DNA of 52,401 bases from Acidimicrobiaceae bacterium (GCA_013044385.1 JABEUN010000040.1:1-52401), one strand, 5' to 3'; shown: positions 32,333 through 42,198, counted from the first letter of the stretch. Numbers and translations: made by a program. The notes: generated from the letters alone by a model not told the origin.

Positions 32333-33057
32333 GACCTTACCTCTCTCAGACCAGAGCCGAGATTAGGTTGGCTTTTGCACAGCCAGATCTCCTCGCTCTG
32401 ACTATCGGGATTCCGGCGCTCATCCTCGTCGGTTTCTCTCTCATCAAGGTCCTACCACTTCCGGCCGGAGTTACCAGTCCGCCTACATTCCTGGTACCTG
32501 GGACACTGGCACTTGCCATCATGGGGACAGGCATGATCGGCCAGTCGATCGGAACAGCAGTCGATCGGAACTACGGAGTTCTAAAGAGGTTGGGCTCGAC
32601 GCCACTCGGTCGCTCTGGCCTGATGGCTGCAAAGATCACCACCATTTTGGTGGTGGAGGTTCTCCAGATCGCACTCCTCCTGATCGTCGGGCTACTGCTT
32701 GGTTGGCACCAAGTGGGAAACTTCGGTTCCTTCTTACTGCTGGCCCTGCTATCGACCGTCGCATTCTCGGGATTGGGATTGCTCATGGCCGGTCTCATCA
32801 GGTACGAGCTGATGACAGGGCTGACTACAATCCTCTGGTTCATTCTCATGCTCATATCCGGCATGATCTTCCCGCTGTCCAAATTGCCGTCTTGGCTTCA
32901 GAGCTTCTCCAGGTTGCTGCCTCCGGCGGCAACTTCTCAAGGTTTTTACCACACATTGGGCGTCGGCGGCCACGTTGCGGCGTCCACCTGGATCGCATTG
33001 GCGGTTTGGGCCGTGATAGCTCCGATAGCGGCGGCTATCACCTTCAAGTGGGAATGA
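32329..33057 (+). CDS. ABC-2 type exporter permease
   Basis: The 242-residue protein has about six membrane helices (for example LTIGIPALILVGFSLI, VVEVLQIALLLIVGLLLG, VAFSGLGLLMAGLI and LTTILWFILMLISGMIF) with the ABC-2 membrane signature (GTPLGRSGLMAAKI region). It starts at a TTG that overlaps the ATPase gene. It would form the channel with the ATPase; the substrate is not known. Confidence 0.88.
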   Translation: MRPYLSQTRAEIRLAFAQPDLLALTIGIPALILVGFSLIKVLPLPAGVTSPPTFLVPGTLALAIMGTGMIGQSIGTAVDRNYGVLKRLGSTPLGRSGLMAAKITTILVVEVLQIALLLIVGLLLGWHQVGNFGSFLLLALLSTVAFSGLGLLMAGLIRYELMTGLTTILWFILMLISGMIFPLSKLPSWLQSFSRLLPPAATSQGFYHTLGVGGHVAASTWIALAVWAVIAPIAAAITFKWE

Positions 33058-33140
33058 AGGCTGGCTGATCCAGATAGATCTTGAAGCTTGACTGAGATCC
33101 GGCTTCTCGATTACTGGAAATTTCTCCTAGCATCGATGGT

Positions 33141-34136
33141 GTGAAAGCAAAAACCAAGGATTCAGGCGCCGGCTGGAGTTGGGGATGGGATATCTCACCC
33201 GTGGCCTATGAGCGCATTGCGTTCACTACCCTCATTCTCTTAGCAGTTATTATCGTCACCGGCGGCGCAGTCAGGCTCTCACAGTCTGGACTCGGATGTC
33301 CGGACTGGCCAACCTGCCAAGGAACGCACTTAGTCGCCGCGGCCAAGCTCCATCCGATGATCGAATTTATAAACCGGATGATCACGATCATCTGCTCGAT
33401 TCTCGTCGTTCTTTCAGCGCTTGCTTCGTTCTTTAGAAAGCCGCTTCGGAAGGATCTGGTCTGGCTATCTCTTGGACTCGTTGGCGGAATCTTGGCCGAG
33501 ATCGTCCTAGGCGGAATCACGGTCCTTGAGAAGCTCGCACCTCCATATGTCATGGCACACATGATCCTCGCCCTCCTCATCGTGTGGGACGCACTCGTCC
33601 TTTACCGAAGGTCCTCCCAGGACGACACGACCCCAGTGAGGGTGGTGACGCCACAGACATATTGGCTCGGCAAACTCATGGCCATCAACCTCGCGGCAGT
33701 TATCGTCGCGGGCACCGTCGTGACCGGATCCGGGCCCCACTCAGGTTCGACTATCTCACCAAGACTCCCCTTCCCATTACGTGACGTGGCAGTGCTGCAC
33801 TCGGACTTCGTCTTGATGCTGATCGGTCTCACACTCGGCGCCCTGTTCTTACTTTCCCAGGCCGGAGCCCCTGACCTGGTACAGAAGTCCGGCCGGTTTC
33901 TACTGTATGCAGAGTCCGTCCAGGCGATAATCGGCTACACACAGTACTTCACCAAGCTGCCGGCATTACTGGTTGGATTCCATATAGCCGGCGCCACCGT
34001 GGTCTGGATCTCGATGCTCTGGTTCAACCTATCCATGTACGTAAGGCCAAAAGTGGCCTCCTTTGACGATGCTCAGGCGCAGCAATTAACCACGTCGGAT
34101 TCGACCTCAAGGGTCGGGAGCGAGATCGGGAACTAG
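33141..34136 (+). CDS. ctaA: Heme A synthase CtaA
   Basis: CtaA oxidises heme O to heme A for aa3-type cytochrome oxidase. The 331-residue membrane protein has eight likely helices and the type features: [21 protein letters not shown] with its cysteine pair, and four conserved heme-ligand histidines ([33 protein letters not shown]). It starts at a GTG 83 nt after the ABC permease. An organism with this gene is expected to have a heme A oxidase, although the oxidase genes are not in view. Confidence 0.94.
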   Translation: MKAKTKDSGAGWSWGWDISPVAYERIAFTTLILLAVIIVTGGAVRLSQSGLGCPDWPTCQGTHLVAAAKLHPMIEFINRMITIICSILVVLSALASFFRKPLRKDLVWLSLGLVGGILAEIVLGGITVLEKLAPPYVMAHMILALLIVWDALVLYRRSSQDDTTPVRVVTPQTYWLGKLMAINLAAVIVAGTVVTGSGPHSGSTISPRLPFPLRDVAVLHSDFVLMLIGLTLGALFLLSQAGAPDLVQKSGRFLLYAESVQAIIGYTQYFTKLPALLVGFHIAGATVVWISMLWFNLSMYVRPKVASFDDAQAQQLTTSDSTSRVGSEIGN

Positions 34137-34150
34137 GCTCCGAGGCAGTT

Positions 34151-34453
34151 ATGTCTTCGACGCCCACACTTGCACCGATAATCGACGACGAAGCTCTCGT
34201 AGATGAAGCGTCCAAGCTCGACCGCCCCTGGCTCGTGATCGTCTGGAACGATCCGATCAACCTGATGACGTACGTGGCTTACGTGTTCCAAAAGTTGTTC
34301 GGATACTCCGAACAAAGGGCAAATCAACTCATGATGCAGGTCCATAACGACGGCAAGGCAGTGGTCTCCTCGGGTAACCGGGAAAAGGCAGAACTCGACG
34401 TATCCAAGCTGCACGGATTCGGCCTCTGGGCGACCATGCAGCAGAGCGACTGA
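34151..34453 (+). CDS. clpS: ATP-dependent Clp protease adaptor ClpS
   Basis: ClpS delivers N-degron proteins to ClpAP/ClpCP. The 100-residue protein has the ClpS fold sequence: [27 protein letters not shown] and the [12 protein letters not shown] stretch, with the acidic and hydrophobic pocket residues N33, D34 and M40 (approximate). It begins 15 nt after ctaA and is followed by the DUF2017 gene, a pair also seen in mycobacteria. Confidence 0.93.
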   Translation: MSSTPTLAPIIDDEALVDEASKLDRPWLVIVWNDPINLMTYVAYVFQKLFGYSEQRANQLMMQVHNDGKAVVSSGNREKAELDVSKLHGFGLWATMQQSD

Positions 34454-34467
34454 GGGCGAAGAGCCAC

Positions 34468-34941
34468 GTGTCACCGCTTCGCTTACCCTTTAAACGGCGA
34501 AGGGACGGGCTGATCCTAGTCCAGCTTGACGACCACCAGCGTGGCGCACTCTCACAACTACTTGACCAGGTCGGAACGTTGGTGGCAGGCGGCCACGAGA
34601 GCTCTTGGAGACTAAGCCCGCCTACCTTCTCAGACCCTGCCGATCAGGCGGAATACCAACTGGGCATGAGCGGTGGATACACCGATTCAACCGAAGCAAC
34701 CGTCACACTTTTTGCCGATACCGAAAAATTAGTGGTCAATTCCAAGACACTTGATGCACCTGAGGTTGATCTACTTTTAGCTGGCTTGAACAAACTGAGA
34801 CTGGTACTCGGGACGATATGTGAAGTGGACGAGGAGGGAGGAATCTCTGATCCAGACGATGAGTCAAAACTGACCATATTCAGCTACTACCAGTTCGCAA
34901 CGGCAATCATGGCATCGCTGCTCGACGCCATCGCAAGCTGA
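34468..34941 (+). CDS. DUF2017-family protein
   Basis: The 157-residue protein starts at a GTG 14 nt after clpS. It matches the actinobacterial DUF2017 family in size, position and pattern (an LDDHQRGALSQLLDQV start region and a DESKLTIFSYYQFATAIMASLL end). Its function is unknown. The constant link with clpS suggests a role with the Clp protease. The most acidic part (EVDEEGGISDPDDE) is near the middle. Confidence 0.75.
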   Translation: MSPLRLPFKRRRDGLILVQLDDHQRGALSQLLDQVGTLVAGGHESSWRLSPPTFSDPADQAEYQLGMSGGYTDSTEATVTLFADTEKLVVNSKTLDAPEVDLLLAGLNKLRLVLGTICEVDEEGGISDPDDESKLTIFSYYQFATAIMASLLDAIAS

Positions 34942-35026
34942 ACTGTCTACGTACCAGAAATGGAACGAAAAGCTAGCCGGGCTGTTCAGTTACAGATAGG
35001 GTAACTGACAGACCTATCCTTTCACT

Positions 35027-36742
35027 TTGGAAAAGACAGAGGATGGCATGCTAACTATCAAGCGGCAGCCTGTTGGCTCGGTAAATGTATCTGGCTCGGT
35101 CCGAACTGCCATACCTAGACTGCTGGGCGGACTTGAGCGGTTCGACCTCATCCTGGGGTCCTTCCCAGATGGGGGGAGCGACGCAGTTTCATCCGACATT
35201 ATCGCCATCGTGGTTGACTTCGGATCCCGGTCGGATGCTTGCGACCTGACCGACTCAGAGATGGACTCCATCTGCAGCTCACTCAAAGCTGGAGTGAACG
35301 TCCTGGTTCTCGAGCCACCTGGCAGAACGTCTGTGCGACTTGACCAACTTTCGAACGCGTCGGTAACAAACACATTCCCGACCTCGGAGTGGTTTCTCAA
35401 GCCGAACCGATCCATCGGGCAGGTAATCGATCGAATCCCTTCGGAGATCGCGGTCGAGTCTGCGCTGTCGACCTACGGTCCAGGCAAAGACTTTGTCGCA
35501 GTCGTGGAAGTGAATATCGGTCTGCGAAACCTACCCGTTGTGGTGGCTACGAAGGTGGGTAAGGGCAACCTAATAAGGGCGGGACTCGACAGTAGGACGC
35601 GTCCAACCGATCATCTCTCCCGCCTAATTTCACGGATGGTCACCCTGCCGGTGCTCAATTATCAAACGGCCAAGAAAACCTTGGGCGTTGGTGTAGTCGG
35701 CTACGGTCCATTCGGCGGTATGGGCCACTTCCACGGTGCTGCGGCCCAGGCGACAGACGGGTTGAGGTTCGTCGCAGCGGTCGATCCTGACCCCAACCGG
35801 AGGAAGGCCGCCGAATCGGAGTTCCCCTGGATCCGCACGTATGCCGACGCAACAGACCTAGCAGTGGACGACGAAGTAGACATCGCAATCGTGGCTACTC
35901 CGCCAACATCGCACTTCAGCATCGCTATGTCGCTACTTGGCGCATCCAAACATGTTGCAGTAGAAAAGCCGATGGCTATAACCGCATCGGAAGCAAACCA
36001 GATGATCGAGGCGGCTCGAGCTTCCGGCGTTGCACTGACGGTCAATCAGAACAGGCGATGGGATCAGGATTTCAGGGCGGTCAAAAGGGCCGTCGACGGC
36101 GGAAGGTTGGGCGACGTATTCAACATCGAGACGTTCGTAGGAGGTTTCGAACATCCGTGCCGAGCATGGCACTCAGATGAGACGGTCTCAGGTGGTGCCG
36201 CTTACGACTGGGGTGCACACCACATCGACTGGATACTCCAGCTGATGCCAGAACTCCCTACCGCGGTGTCTGCTCACGGGCACAAAAGAGTCTGGAACGA
36301 CGTCACCAACTTGGACCAGATTCGCCTCAGGTTGCACTACGCCAGTGGAAAAGAGGCAGAGTTCTTCCAGTCCGACATCGCAGGATTCAGGAAGCCAAAG
36401 TTCTTCATTCAGGGAACACGCGGGACACTCACGGGAAACTACCGTACGATCAGGACCGAGATCGTCACAGCTCCACTCGGATACTTGGCAGAGAGCTACC
36501 ACCACGCAGAGGCCCCCGCCCAACTCAAGTTGGCCAGATATGTTGGACCGGACGGACTTGAAGTCTCTGAGATTCCACTTCCGCCACCAGACAAGTTCGG
36601 ATTCCACAGAAACCTCGCCGACCACCTACTGCTCGGCGAACCCCTTGAAGTCCGGCCAGATGCCGTATTTCATGTGATCCGAATACTCGAGGCCGCCCAC
36701 TTATCCTCCAAGTCTGGCGGAACAGTCGTCGAGCTAGCCTGA
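35027..36742 (+). CDS. Gfo/Idh/MocA oxidoreductase with extra N-terminal domain
   Basis: Residues about 215-571 form a Gfo/Idh/MocA NAD(P)-dependent dehydrogenase with the nucleotide motif VGVVGYGPFGGMGH and the EKP motif (VEKPMAIT). Residues 1-205 are a separate domain resembling the ThuA/class I glutaminase-like fold (KAGVNVLVLEPPGR and VVVATKVGKGNLIRAGL). This resembles fusions in which a sugar-processing regulator domain precedes an oxidoreductase. The start is a TTG at 35027; the ATG at 35048 is possible. The next gene, a second oxidoreductase, begins 1 nt later. The substrate is unknown. Confidence 0.78.
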   Translation: MEKTEDGMLTIKRQPVGSVNVSGSVRTAIPRLLGGLERFDLILGSFPDGGSDAVSSDIIAIVVDFGSRSDACDLTDSEMDSICSSLKAGVNVLVLEPPGRTSVRLDQLSNASVTNTFPTSEWFLKPNRSIGQVIDRIPSEIAVESALSTYGPGKDFVAVVEVNIGLRNLPVVVATKVGKGNLIRAGLDSRTRPTDHLSRLISRMVTLPVLNYQTAKKTLGVGVVGYGPFGGMGHFHGAAAQATDGLRFVAAVDPDPNRRKAAESEFPWIRTYADATDLAVDDEVDIAIVATPPTSHFSIAMSLLGASKHVAVEKPMAITASEANQMIEAARASGVALTVNQNRRWDQDFRAVKRAVDGGRLGDVFNIETFVGGFEHPCRAWHSDETVSGGAAYDWGAHHIDWILQLMPELPTAVSAHGHKRVWNDVTNLDQIRLRLHYASGKEAEFFQSDIAGFRKPKFFIQGTRGTLTGNYRTIRTEIVTAPLGYLAESYHHAEAPAQLKLARYVGPDGLEVSEIPLPPPDKFGFHRNLADHLLLGEPLEVRPDAVFHVIRILEAAHLSSKSGGTVVELA

Positions 36743-36743
36743 G

Positions 36744-37775
36744 GTGAACGGTACGGAAAAACCCCGTCGCCTGGGCTGGGGGATCATCGGTGCCGGATCA
36801 TACGTGTCCCGAGTTGCCACAATGCCCGCAATTCTTGCGTCGCCGTTCGCGCATCTCGTTTCAGTATCCACATCAGACCCGGCAAAATTCGCAGAGATCG
36901 ACGGTCACCACTTCAAGGTTCACTCGGATCCGAGCGCAATCTTGCAAGACCCGTTGATTGACGCCGTCTACCTCCCACTGCCGAACCATCTACACCAGGA
37001 GTGGATCCTCAAATGTATCGACGCCGGCAAGGATGTTCTCTGCGAGAAGCCTCTCGAAGCGGATCTATCTAACGCCGAGAGGCTCTTCGATCGAGCCGAG
37101 GAGAGCGGCAGAATTCTCGCCGAGGCGTATATGACCCACTACCACCCGCGCCACAGGGCCGCTCTGGCCAGGGTCAGATCTGGGGTGGGTGGAAGAGTCC
37201 AGATGATGACGTCGAGCTTCACCGGGACCCTTCGGCAGAGCTCTGAGAACTACAGGTGGCGAGGGTCGCTGGGTGGTGGCTCCTTGGAAGATGTAGGTAT
37301 CTACGCACTCGCGCCAATATGGGAACTCTTTGGTGAGCGACCGGACTCTATCGAGATGAGCTCTTTAATGGAGGACCGGAGCGGCAAGGGCGACCCGACT
37401 GACACCTACATGGCGGCAACCCTGACCTACCTGGACCCCTCGCGCAACGGTGAACCCCGGACAGCGCACCTCCAGATATCCTTCGTCAGCGGGGAGAGAC
37501 AGAATCTCTGCATAATCTCCGAGAACGAAGTGATCGAGATCAGTAGGGCGTGCACACCCACCAACATCGACGACAGGTTTATCATTACTAACTCCGAGGG
37601 GGAAGAGCTCTCCGAGGTCACGGAGGCCAAGGACCCTTACCTCGCAATGATCGATGAGGTCTCAAAAGCGATGCTCGAACGGGTAGAGCCGAGCTGGGAC
37701 CGACACAGCTCCATGGCGGTTTCGAAGCTGAAGTCGACCGTGCGGGGACACTTAAGCGGCGCCAAGGCGGAATGA
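36744..37775 (+). CDS. Gfo/Idh/MocA oxidoreductase
   Basis: The 343-residue enzyme has the dinucleotide motif GWGIIGAGSYVSR, the catalytic EKP motif (LCEKPLEA) and YMTHYHPRH in the second domain. The family oxidises or epimerises sugars or inositols with NAD(P). It starts at a GTG 1 nt after the fused oxidoreductase, and the two probably act in one pathway. The substrate cannot be told from sequence. Confidence 0.88.
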   Translation: MNGTEKPRRLGWGIIGAGSYVSRVATMPAILASPFAHLVSVSTSDPAKFAEIDGHHFKVHSDPSAILQDPLIDAVYLPLPNHLHQEWILKCIDAGKDVLCEKPLEADLSNAERLFDRAEESGRILAEAYMTHYHPRHRAALARVRSGVGGRVQMMTSSFTGTLRQSSENYRWRGSLGGGSLEDVGIYALAPIWELFGERPDSIEMSSLMEDRSGKGDPTDTYMAATLTYLDPSRNGEPRTAHLQISFVSGERQNLCIISENEVIEISRACTPTNIDDRFIITNSEGEELSEVTEAKDPYLAMIDEVSKAMLERVEPSWDRHSSMAVSKLKSTVRGHLSGAKAE

Positions 37776-37804
37776 TGACGACCTCAGGAGCGTTTTAAAG
37801 ACCT

Positions 37805-38671
37805 ATGAGCGCGCCCTCGACCTTCGAAATGACGAATACGAGCGGAGTGCGCATCAGCTATGACCTGTGGGATGGGGCTGGCCGCGCCATCCTCTTGGTT
37901 CACGGCCTCGCCTCCAACAAAAGCCTTTACAGACCGATGGCCCGGGCCCTAAACGAGCTCGGGTACCGAGTTGTGGCATACGACCAGAGGGGACACGGAC
38001 GGTCCTCGAAACCAGATTCGGAGTATGGCTTCGACGAGGTCGTTTCGGACCTGAACGAACTTGTCGACTATCTGCAGTTCCTCGATCTCGGCTGGAACTC
38101 GCCCCTCCTAGTGGGACAGTCTTGGGGCGCTTCAGTTGTAGAGGAGGCTGCTAGAAGGAATCCTTCGAAGTGGTCGGGATTGGTAACGATCGATGGCGGG
38201 ATTATTCCAATGTTCGAAGTCATGCCGGTCTGGGAGGAGTGCGAGGAGCGGCTTGCACCACCTGAATTAGCGGGAATGAGTTACTCTGCTTTCGACTCAT
38301 TGATAAGAAGAGCACACCCGGACTGGGCAGAGGAGTCCATACAGGGGACCCTCGAAAACATGGAGCTACGAGAGGATGGAACAATCAAACCCTGGCTGAG
38401 CAGGACAAACCACATGAAGATACTCCGCGGGCTCTGGGAGTATGACCCCGTGGCAGCTCTGGCCGAAATGCCCCTCGGAACACTGATGCTTGTAGCTGAC
38501 GACAACAGCGACCACGGGGCACAAAAGCGAAGATACGCAGCGAAGATCTCCAGTCACTCGTCGGCCAAGTTCATCTACTTCCCCGATGGCGACCACGACC
38601 TGCAGGCTCAGCGGCCGCAGGAACTGGCAGAACTCATTGACTTCGAGACACGAAATGGGGTGCTCCGATGA
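37805..38671 (+). CDS. Alpha/beta hydrolase
   Basis: The 288-residue protein has the alpha/beta hydrolase core: LVHGLASNKS near residue 32, the nucleophile elbow GQSWGAS with S106, and a late HDL histidine (DGDHDLQAQ). The hydrolase is likely cytoplasmic. Its stop overlaps the next start by 4 nt (ATGA). The substrate is unknown. It is probably part of the oxidoreductase cluster. Confidence 0.88.
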   Translation: MSAPSTFEMTNTSGVRISYDLWDGAGRAILLVHGLASNKSLYRPMARALNELGYRVVAYDQRGHGRSSKPDSEYGFDEVVSDLNELVDYLQFLDLGWNSPLLVGQSWGASVVEEAARRNPSKWSGLVTIDGGIIPMFEVMPVWEECEERLAPPELAGMSYSAFDSLIRRAHPDWAEESIQGTLENMELREDGTIKPWLSRTNHMKILRGLWEYDPVAALAEMPLGTLMLVADDNSDHGAQKRRYAAKISSHSSAKFIYFPDGDHDLQAQRPQELAELIDFETRNGVLR

Positions 38672-39957
38672 AGGGTCGCCTCGTGATCATGGGTTCGGGC
38701 GAGACCGCCCCAACAATGGTTAAGGTACATCGTGATCTGCTAGGGGACGCGGCGCGGACCTCCGCAAGGTCCAAGGGATCGGCCGTACTCCTCGACACTC
38801 CGTTCGGATTCCAGGAAAATGCCGATGAGATAGTCTCAAAGGCACTTGAGTACTTCAAAGTCTCGCTGAACACCGATTTCTCGGTAGCGAGCCTGAGGAA
38901 TAGCGAAACAGCAACGGCTCGCGAGCGGGAGAGCTTCATACGGGACATCAGTCAAGCCGACTACATCTTTGCCGGACCTGGCAGTCCTACTTATGCACTT
39001 CGCCACTGGTCGGGCGCCAAAGTTTCTAGCCACTTGGTCGATGCAGTGAACTCCGGCGGGACCGTCACTTTCTCCTCGGCAGCTGCTCTGACCCTCGGTG
39101 AATTTACTCTTCCTGTCTACGAGATCTACAAGGTGGGAGAGGAGCCGGCGTGGCGCGAGGGACTCGGTGTCGTTAACTCCCTGTTAGGTATCACCACTGC
39201 TGTGATACCCCACTTCAACAACCGAGAAGGGACCAATCACGACACAAGATTCTGCTATATGGGACAGCGCAGGCTCGACCTGCTGGAGTCCTATCTTCCA
39301 GTCGACGCGTACGTGATCGGGGTGGACGAGCACACCGGAATAATTCTCGACCTCGAGGCAAAGACGGTGAAAGTGGTCGGCATAGGGACGGTGACGGTCC
39401 GTCAGGCGGGACATCAGAAGGTAATCGACACTGGAACATTCCTAAGCATCGATGAACTCCTGAGGCTGGATAATTCGTCCACAACAAAGACCGGTAGTGT
39501 CTACGATCTCCAGGGGAAAGTACATGTCCGAAATGGTGATGCTGGACCTGCCGAGCCTGCTTCTGTTGACCCCCTGGCACAACGAATAGATGACCTTAGG
39601 AAGAGATTCGACACTGCCTTACTCAATGGCGATGCAGCGGAGATGACCGAGGCGACCCTCGATTTGGATGCCGAGCTACATGATTGGGGAGCAGACACGC
39701 TCCAGGGTGATCAGCTCGACCGTGGCAGGGCTGTACTCCGCCAGATGATCCACGCCCTCGGTGAGGCATCTTCATCCGGACTGATACCGATGAGCGAGAC
39801 AATCGGTCCATTCGTCGACCTGCTGATCCGGCTCCGAGAGTGCGCCAGAGTCGAAAAGGACTTCACCATGTCGGATTCGATCAGAGATGGTCTGGCCAAG
39901 ATGAAGATCGAGATCAGGGACACGCCTACGGGCCCAGAGTGGATCTTGATCGAGTAG
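38668..39957 (+). CDS. Peptidase S51-like domain fused to CysS-like C-terminal domain
   Basis: Residues 1-235 resemble the S51/cyanophycinase class I glutaminase-like fold, with MGSGETAPT at the start, FAGPGSPTYAL near 100, and a nucleophile-like FSSAAAL near 131. Residues about 300-429 resemble the C-terminal anticodon-side domain of cysteinyl-tRNA synthetase (IRLRECARVEKDFTMSDSIRD and DTPTGPEW). The catalytic HIGH and KMSKS parts of CysS are absent. What the fusion does is unknown: the tRNA-binding part could target a peptidase or glutamine-amidotransferase-like activity to RNA. It ends 81 nt before the tRNA-Glu gene. Confidence 0.7.
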   Translation: MKGRLVIMGSGETAPTMVKVHRDLLGDAARTSARSKGSAVLLDTPFGFQENADEIVSKALEYFKVSLNTDFSVASLRNSETATARERESFIRDISQADYIFAGPGSPTYALRHWSGAKVSSHLVDAVNSGGTVTFSSAAALTLGEFTLPVYEIYKVGEEPAWREGLGVVNSLLGITTAVIPHFNNREGTNHDTRFCYMGQRRLDLLESYLPVDAYVIGVDEHTGIILDLEAKTVKVVGIGTVTVRQAGHQKVIDTGTFLSIDELLRLDNSSTTKTGSVYDLQGKVHVRNGDAGPAEPASVDPLAQRIDDLRKRFDTALLNGDAAEMTEATLDLDAELHDWGADTLQGDQLDRGRAVLRQMIHALGEASSSGLIPMSETIGPFVDLLIRLRECARVEKDFTMSDSIRDGLAKMKIEIRDTPTGPEWILIE

Positions 39958-40038
39958 TCGAAGGCTGCTTTGGCAGCAGGACAAGAGGTGCTGGTCGGCA
40001 AGTGTCATCGACCGAACTATTCTGTTTCTTCTGCACAG

Positions 40039-40114
40039 GCCCCCATCGTCTAGCGGCCTAGGACACCGCCCTTTCACGGCGGCGGCACGGGTTCGAATCC
40101 CGTTGGGGGTGCCA
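40039..40114 (+). tRNA. tRNA-Glu (anticodon TTC)
   Basis: A full cloverleaf can be drawn, with acceptor GCCCCCA pairing with TGGGGGT (a G-U pair at position 1), anticodon loop CTTTCAC with TTC, T-loop TTCGAAT, and a genome-encoded CCA at 40112-40114. In mycobacteria tRNA-Glu is followed directly by tRNA-Asp and tRNA-Phe. Here those lie about 5.4 kb further on. Confidence 0.96.
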
Positions 40115-40367
40115 TGCTGGGTCGGCCCAGATGCGACCGGCATGCTCTTGAATTACTCAGGATCAGGGACCGAATCAGGCTGATCGGATTCTGGTAGGGT
40201 GCCAGCGCTCTGAGATCTCTCAACGACTGACGCAACTTCGTCGCTTCAGTCGTAATGCGAGAAAACAAACAGACGACACCTTCGTCAAAACCACCTTGCC
40301 AACGAGAACAACTCCGTCCAGCGCTGACGACCGCTAACCCGGCTGGTGGCCCGTGCACGGTGCAGTC

Positions 40368-41090
40368 TCATTTGTTATTGGTGATTAGCCGTTCAGGGTC
40401 GAATACGGCCGTCGCCATCCGCCAGCCGATGCGGTTGAGTATGAGCAGGCCGAGGCCGAAGGCCAGGACTACACGAAGGTCAACGTGGATCGCGTTGAAA
40501 GCTATCAAGGTGGTGACCGCCACAGTGGGCAGACTGACGAGCACGGAGAGCTGAGCCGCCGCCCGAAGATCCCTAGATCGAGCAGATATGACCATCCCCA
40601 GCCAGATCGACCAGCCTGCTAGTAGTGGGGTGAAGATGACCTGGGCGACCACGTCTGGGGCCCGAACTAGGCCCGCAGCCACGCCAGGTGCAGCAAATAG
40701 CTCGACAAGGAGAATAAAGACCGCGAAAACTACATAGGCGGCTCCTGCGGACGGCAGGAACACGGCCGCCGCCTTCCCGAGTACCAGCTCCCGTCTCAGG
40801 ATTGGTGTCGACAGTAACGGCTCGAGTGTCCCCTGCACTCGCTCTCCAACAATCGAATAGGCGGAAAGTGTCGCAGGAACGAGCGCAGGAATGGCGAGCA
40901 TGTACACAAGTGAATGCTCGTGGCGCAGTGCCGCTGATTGGCTCGCGTGCAGGGAAAAGATCTGGATTATCGGTTGGATCAAGAACACGAACGGGAGGAT
41001 CAGCATGGTGTAGACCACGTTGCCATTACGTCTGAAGTCACCCAGCTCCTTGCGTACGATTCCCATCACTCTTCGCCTGTTCAGTTTCAT
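40368..41090 (-). CDS. ABC exporter permease
   Basis: The 240-residue protein has about six membrane helices (for example VVYTMLILPFVFLIQPIIQIF and GAAYVVFAVFILLVELFA) and an ABC-2-like layout, with ERVQGTLEPLLSTPILRRELVLGKAAA after the second helix. This segment is typical of NatB/DrrB-like permeases. It overlaps the ATPase gene upstream by 4 nt. The substrate is unknown. Confidence 0.86.
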   Translation of the reverse strand: MKLNRRRVMGIVRKELGDFRRNGNVVYTMLILPFVFLIQPIIQIFSLHASQSAALRHEHSLVYMLAIPALVPATLSAYSIVGERVQGTLEPLLSTPILRRELVLGKAAAVFLPSAGAAYVVFAVFILLVELFAAPGVAAGLVRAPDVVAQVIFTPLLAGWSIWLGMVISARSRDLRAAAQLSVLVSLPTVAVTTLIAFNAIHVDLRVVLAFGLGLLILNRIGWRMATAVFDPERLITNNK

Positions 41091-42046
41091 CTTGCTCCGT
41101 CTCGCTTTGCGTCGACCAGCTCGAGGTACACGTCTTCCAAGCTGTGTCGGAGTTCTCCAACGGAGAGGACGTCCGCATTTGCGGCTACCAGCGCCCGCAC
41201 TACTTCCGGCGCCACATGTGTGGTGTCTGAGACTTCGATTATGTATTTACTCTGCCCTTCGACTCGCCAGCTGATCTGGCCCTCCACGGATCCGAACACT
41301 GACGCCGGATCAACCAACGGGAGGACGGTTTTGACGACCAATGCTCGCTTGAATAGCTGGTCGCGTAGCTCGTCAGGTCTGCCAATGGTACGCAACTTCG
41401 TGTTGAGAATAGCTACGCGATCGCAAAGGCGTTCGGCCTCCTCCAACCTGTGAGTGGTGAGAAAGACCGTCACGCCACGCTTTCGCAATTCATCGATGAG
41501 TTCGTGCACGTCCTTGGCAGCGGCGGGGTCAAGACCAGATGTAGGTTCGTCAAGGAACAGCACTTCGGGATCGCCGAGAAGTGCCCGAGCGAGTGCCACT
41601 CTTTGACGCAGACCTTTGGACAACGACCCACACGGGTCACCTGCCCGATCGGCTATATCTACCGCACGAAGCACAAAGTTGATTCGATCACCTGAATCAC
41701 TGACGTTGTAAAGTTCTGCAAAACAGGCGAGATTGTCCCAAACACTTAGCCGGAGGTAGAGCCCGGGAGCCTCCGGCATGATTGCAATGCGCTGTCGAAT
41801 CAACACTCCGTTTTCTGGCGTGAGGGGAGGTCCCGCAACAGTCGCAGATCCGGAGGTAGGTGCTATCAGAGTGCCAAGGGTTCGGACCGTAGTAGTCTTC
41901 CCAGCTCCATTGGGACCCAGGAACCCGAATACCTCCCCCCGGCTGACCTCGAAGGAGACGTCCTCATATGCAATTCGATCTCCGAAATGCTTGGAGAGGT
42001 TTTGGACCGAAAGTGCCAATTCTGAGACTGTGGACTCCGGTGTCAT
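41087..42046 (-). CDS. ABC exporter ATP-binding protein
   Basis: The 319-residue ATPase has Walker A GPNGAGKTT (44-52), a signature GSLSKGLRQR (the SKG variant seen in drug and sodium exporters) and Walker B VLFLDEPTSGLDP. A C-terminal extension of about 90 residues follows. Together with the permease downstream (4-nt overlap) it forms a two-gene exporter, and it is not paired with the other exporter at 31331-33057. It could contribute to resistance to toxic compounds. Confidence 0.9.
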   Translation of the reverse strand: MTPESTVSELALSVQNLSKHFGDRIAYEDVSFEVSRGEVFGFLGPNGAGKTTTVRTLGTLIAPTSGSATVAGPPLTPENGVLIRQRIAIMPEAPGLYLRLSVWDNLACFAELYNVSDSGDRINFVLRAVDIADRAGDPCGSLSKGLRQRVALARALLGDPEVLFLDEPTSGLDPAAAKDVHELIDELRKRGVTVFLTTHRLEEAERLCDRVAILNTKLRTIGRPDELRDQLFKRALVVKTVLPLVDPASVFGSVEGQISWRVEGQSKYIIEVSDTTHVAPEVVRALVAANADVLSVGELRHSLEDVYLELVDAKRDGAR

Positions 42047-42145
42047 GCCATCGCCCTCGACAAGCCACGGCCCTCAGGTCGGCCAGCTGAGATTGGGTCA
42101 CTAGGCGTCAAGGTGACTTCCTCCTCTGCCTTTTTCAGCATTTAA

Positions 42146-42157
42146 TATGATATCATA
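42146..42157. promoter_or_regulatory. Palindromic operator candidate before SPFH gene
   Basis: TATGATATCATA is a perfect 12-bp palindrome in an A/T-rich stretch about 42 nt before the SPFH start. It overlaps a possible -10 element (CATAAT, 42154-42159). The flanking GCAT/ATGC arms are also related. A ribbon-helix-helix protein is encoded two genes' lengths downstream and could be the repressor. Confidence 0.4.
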
Positions 42158-42198
42158 ATGCTAGATCACTTGAATAACTGATGTCAAAGGGGAGCACG

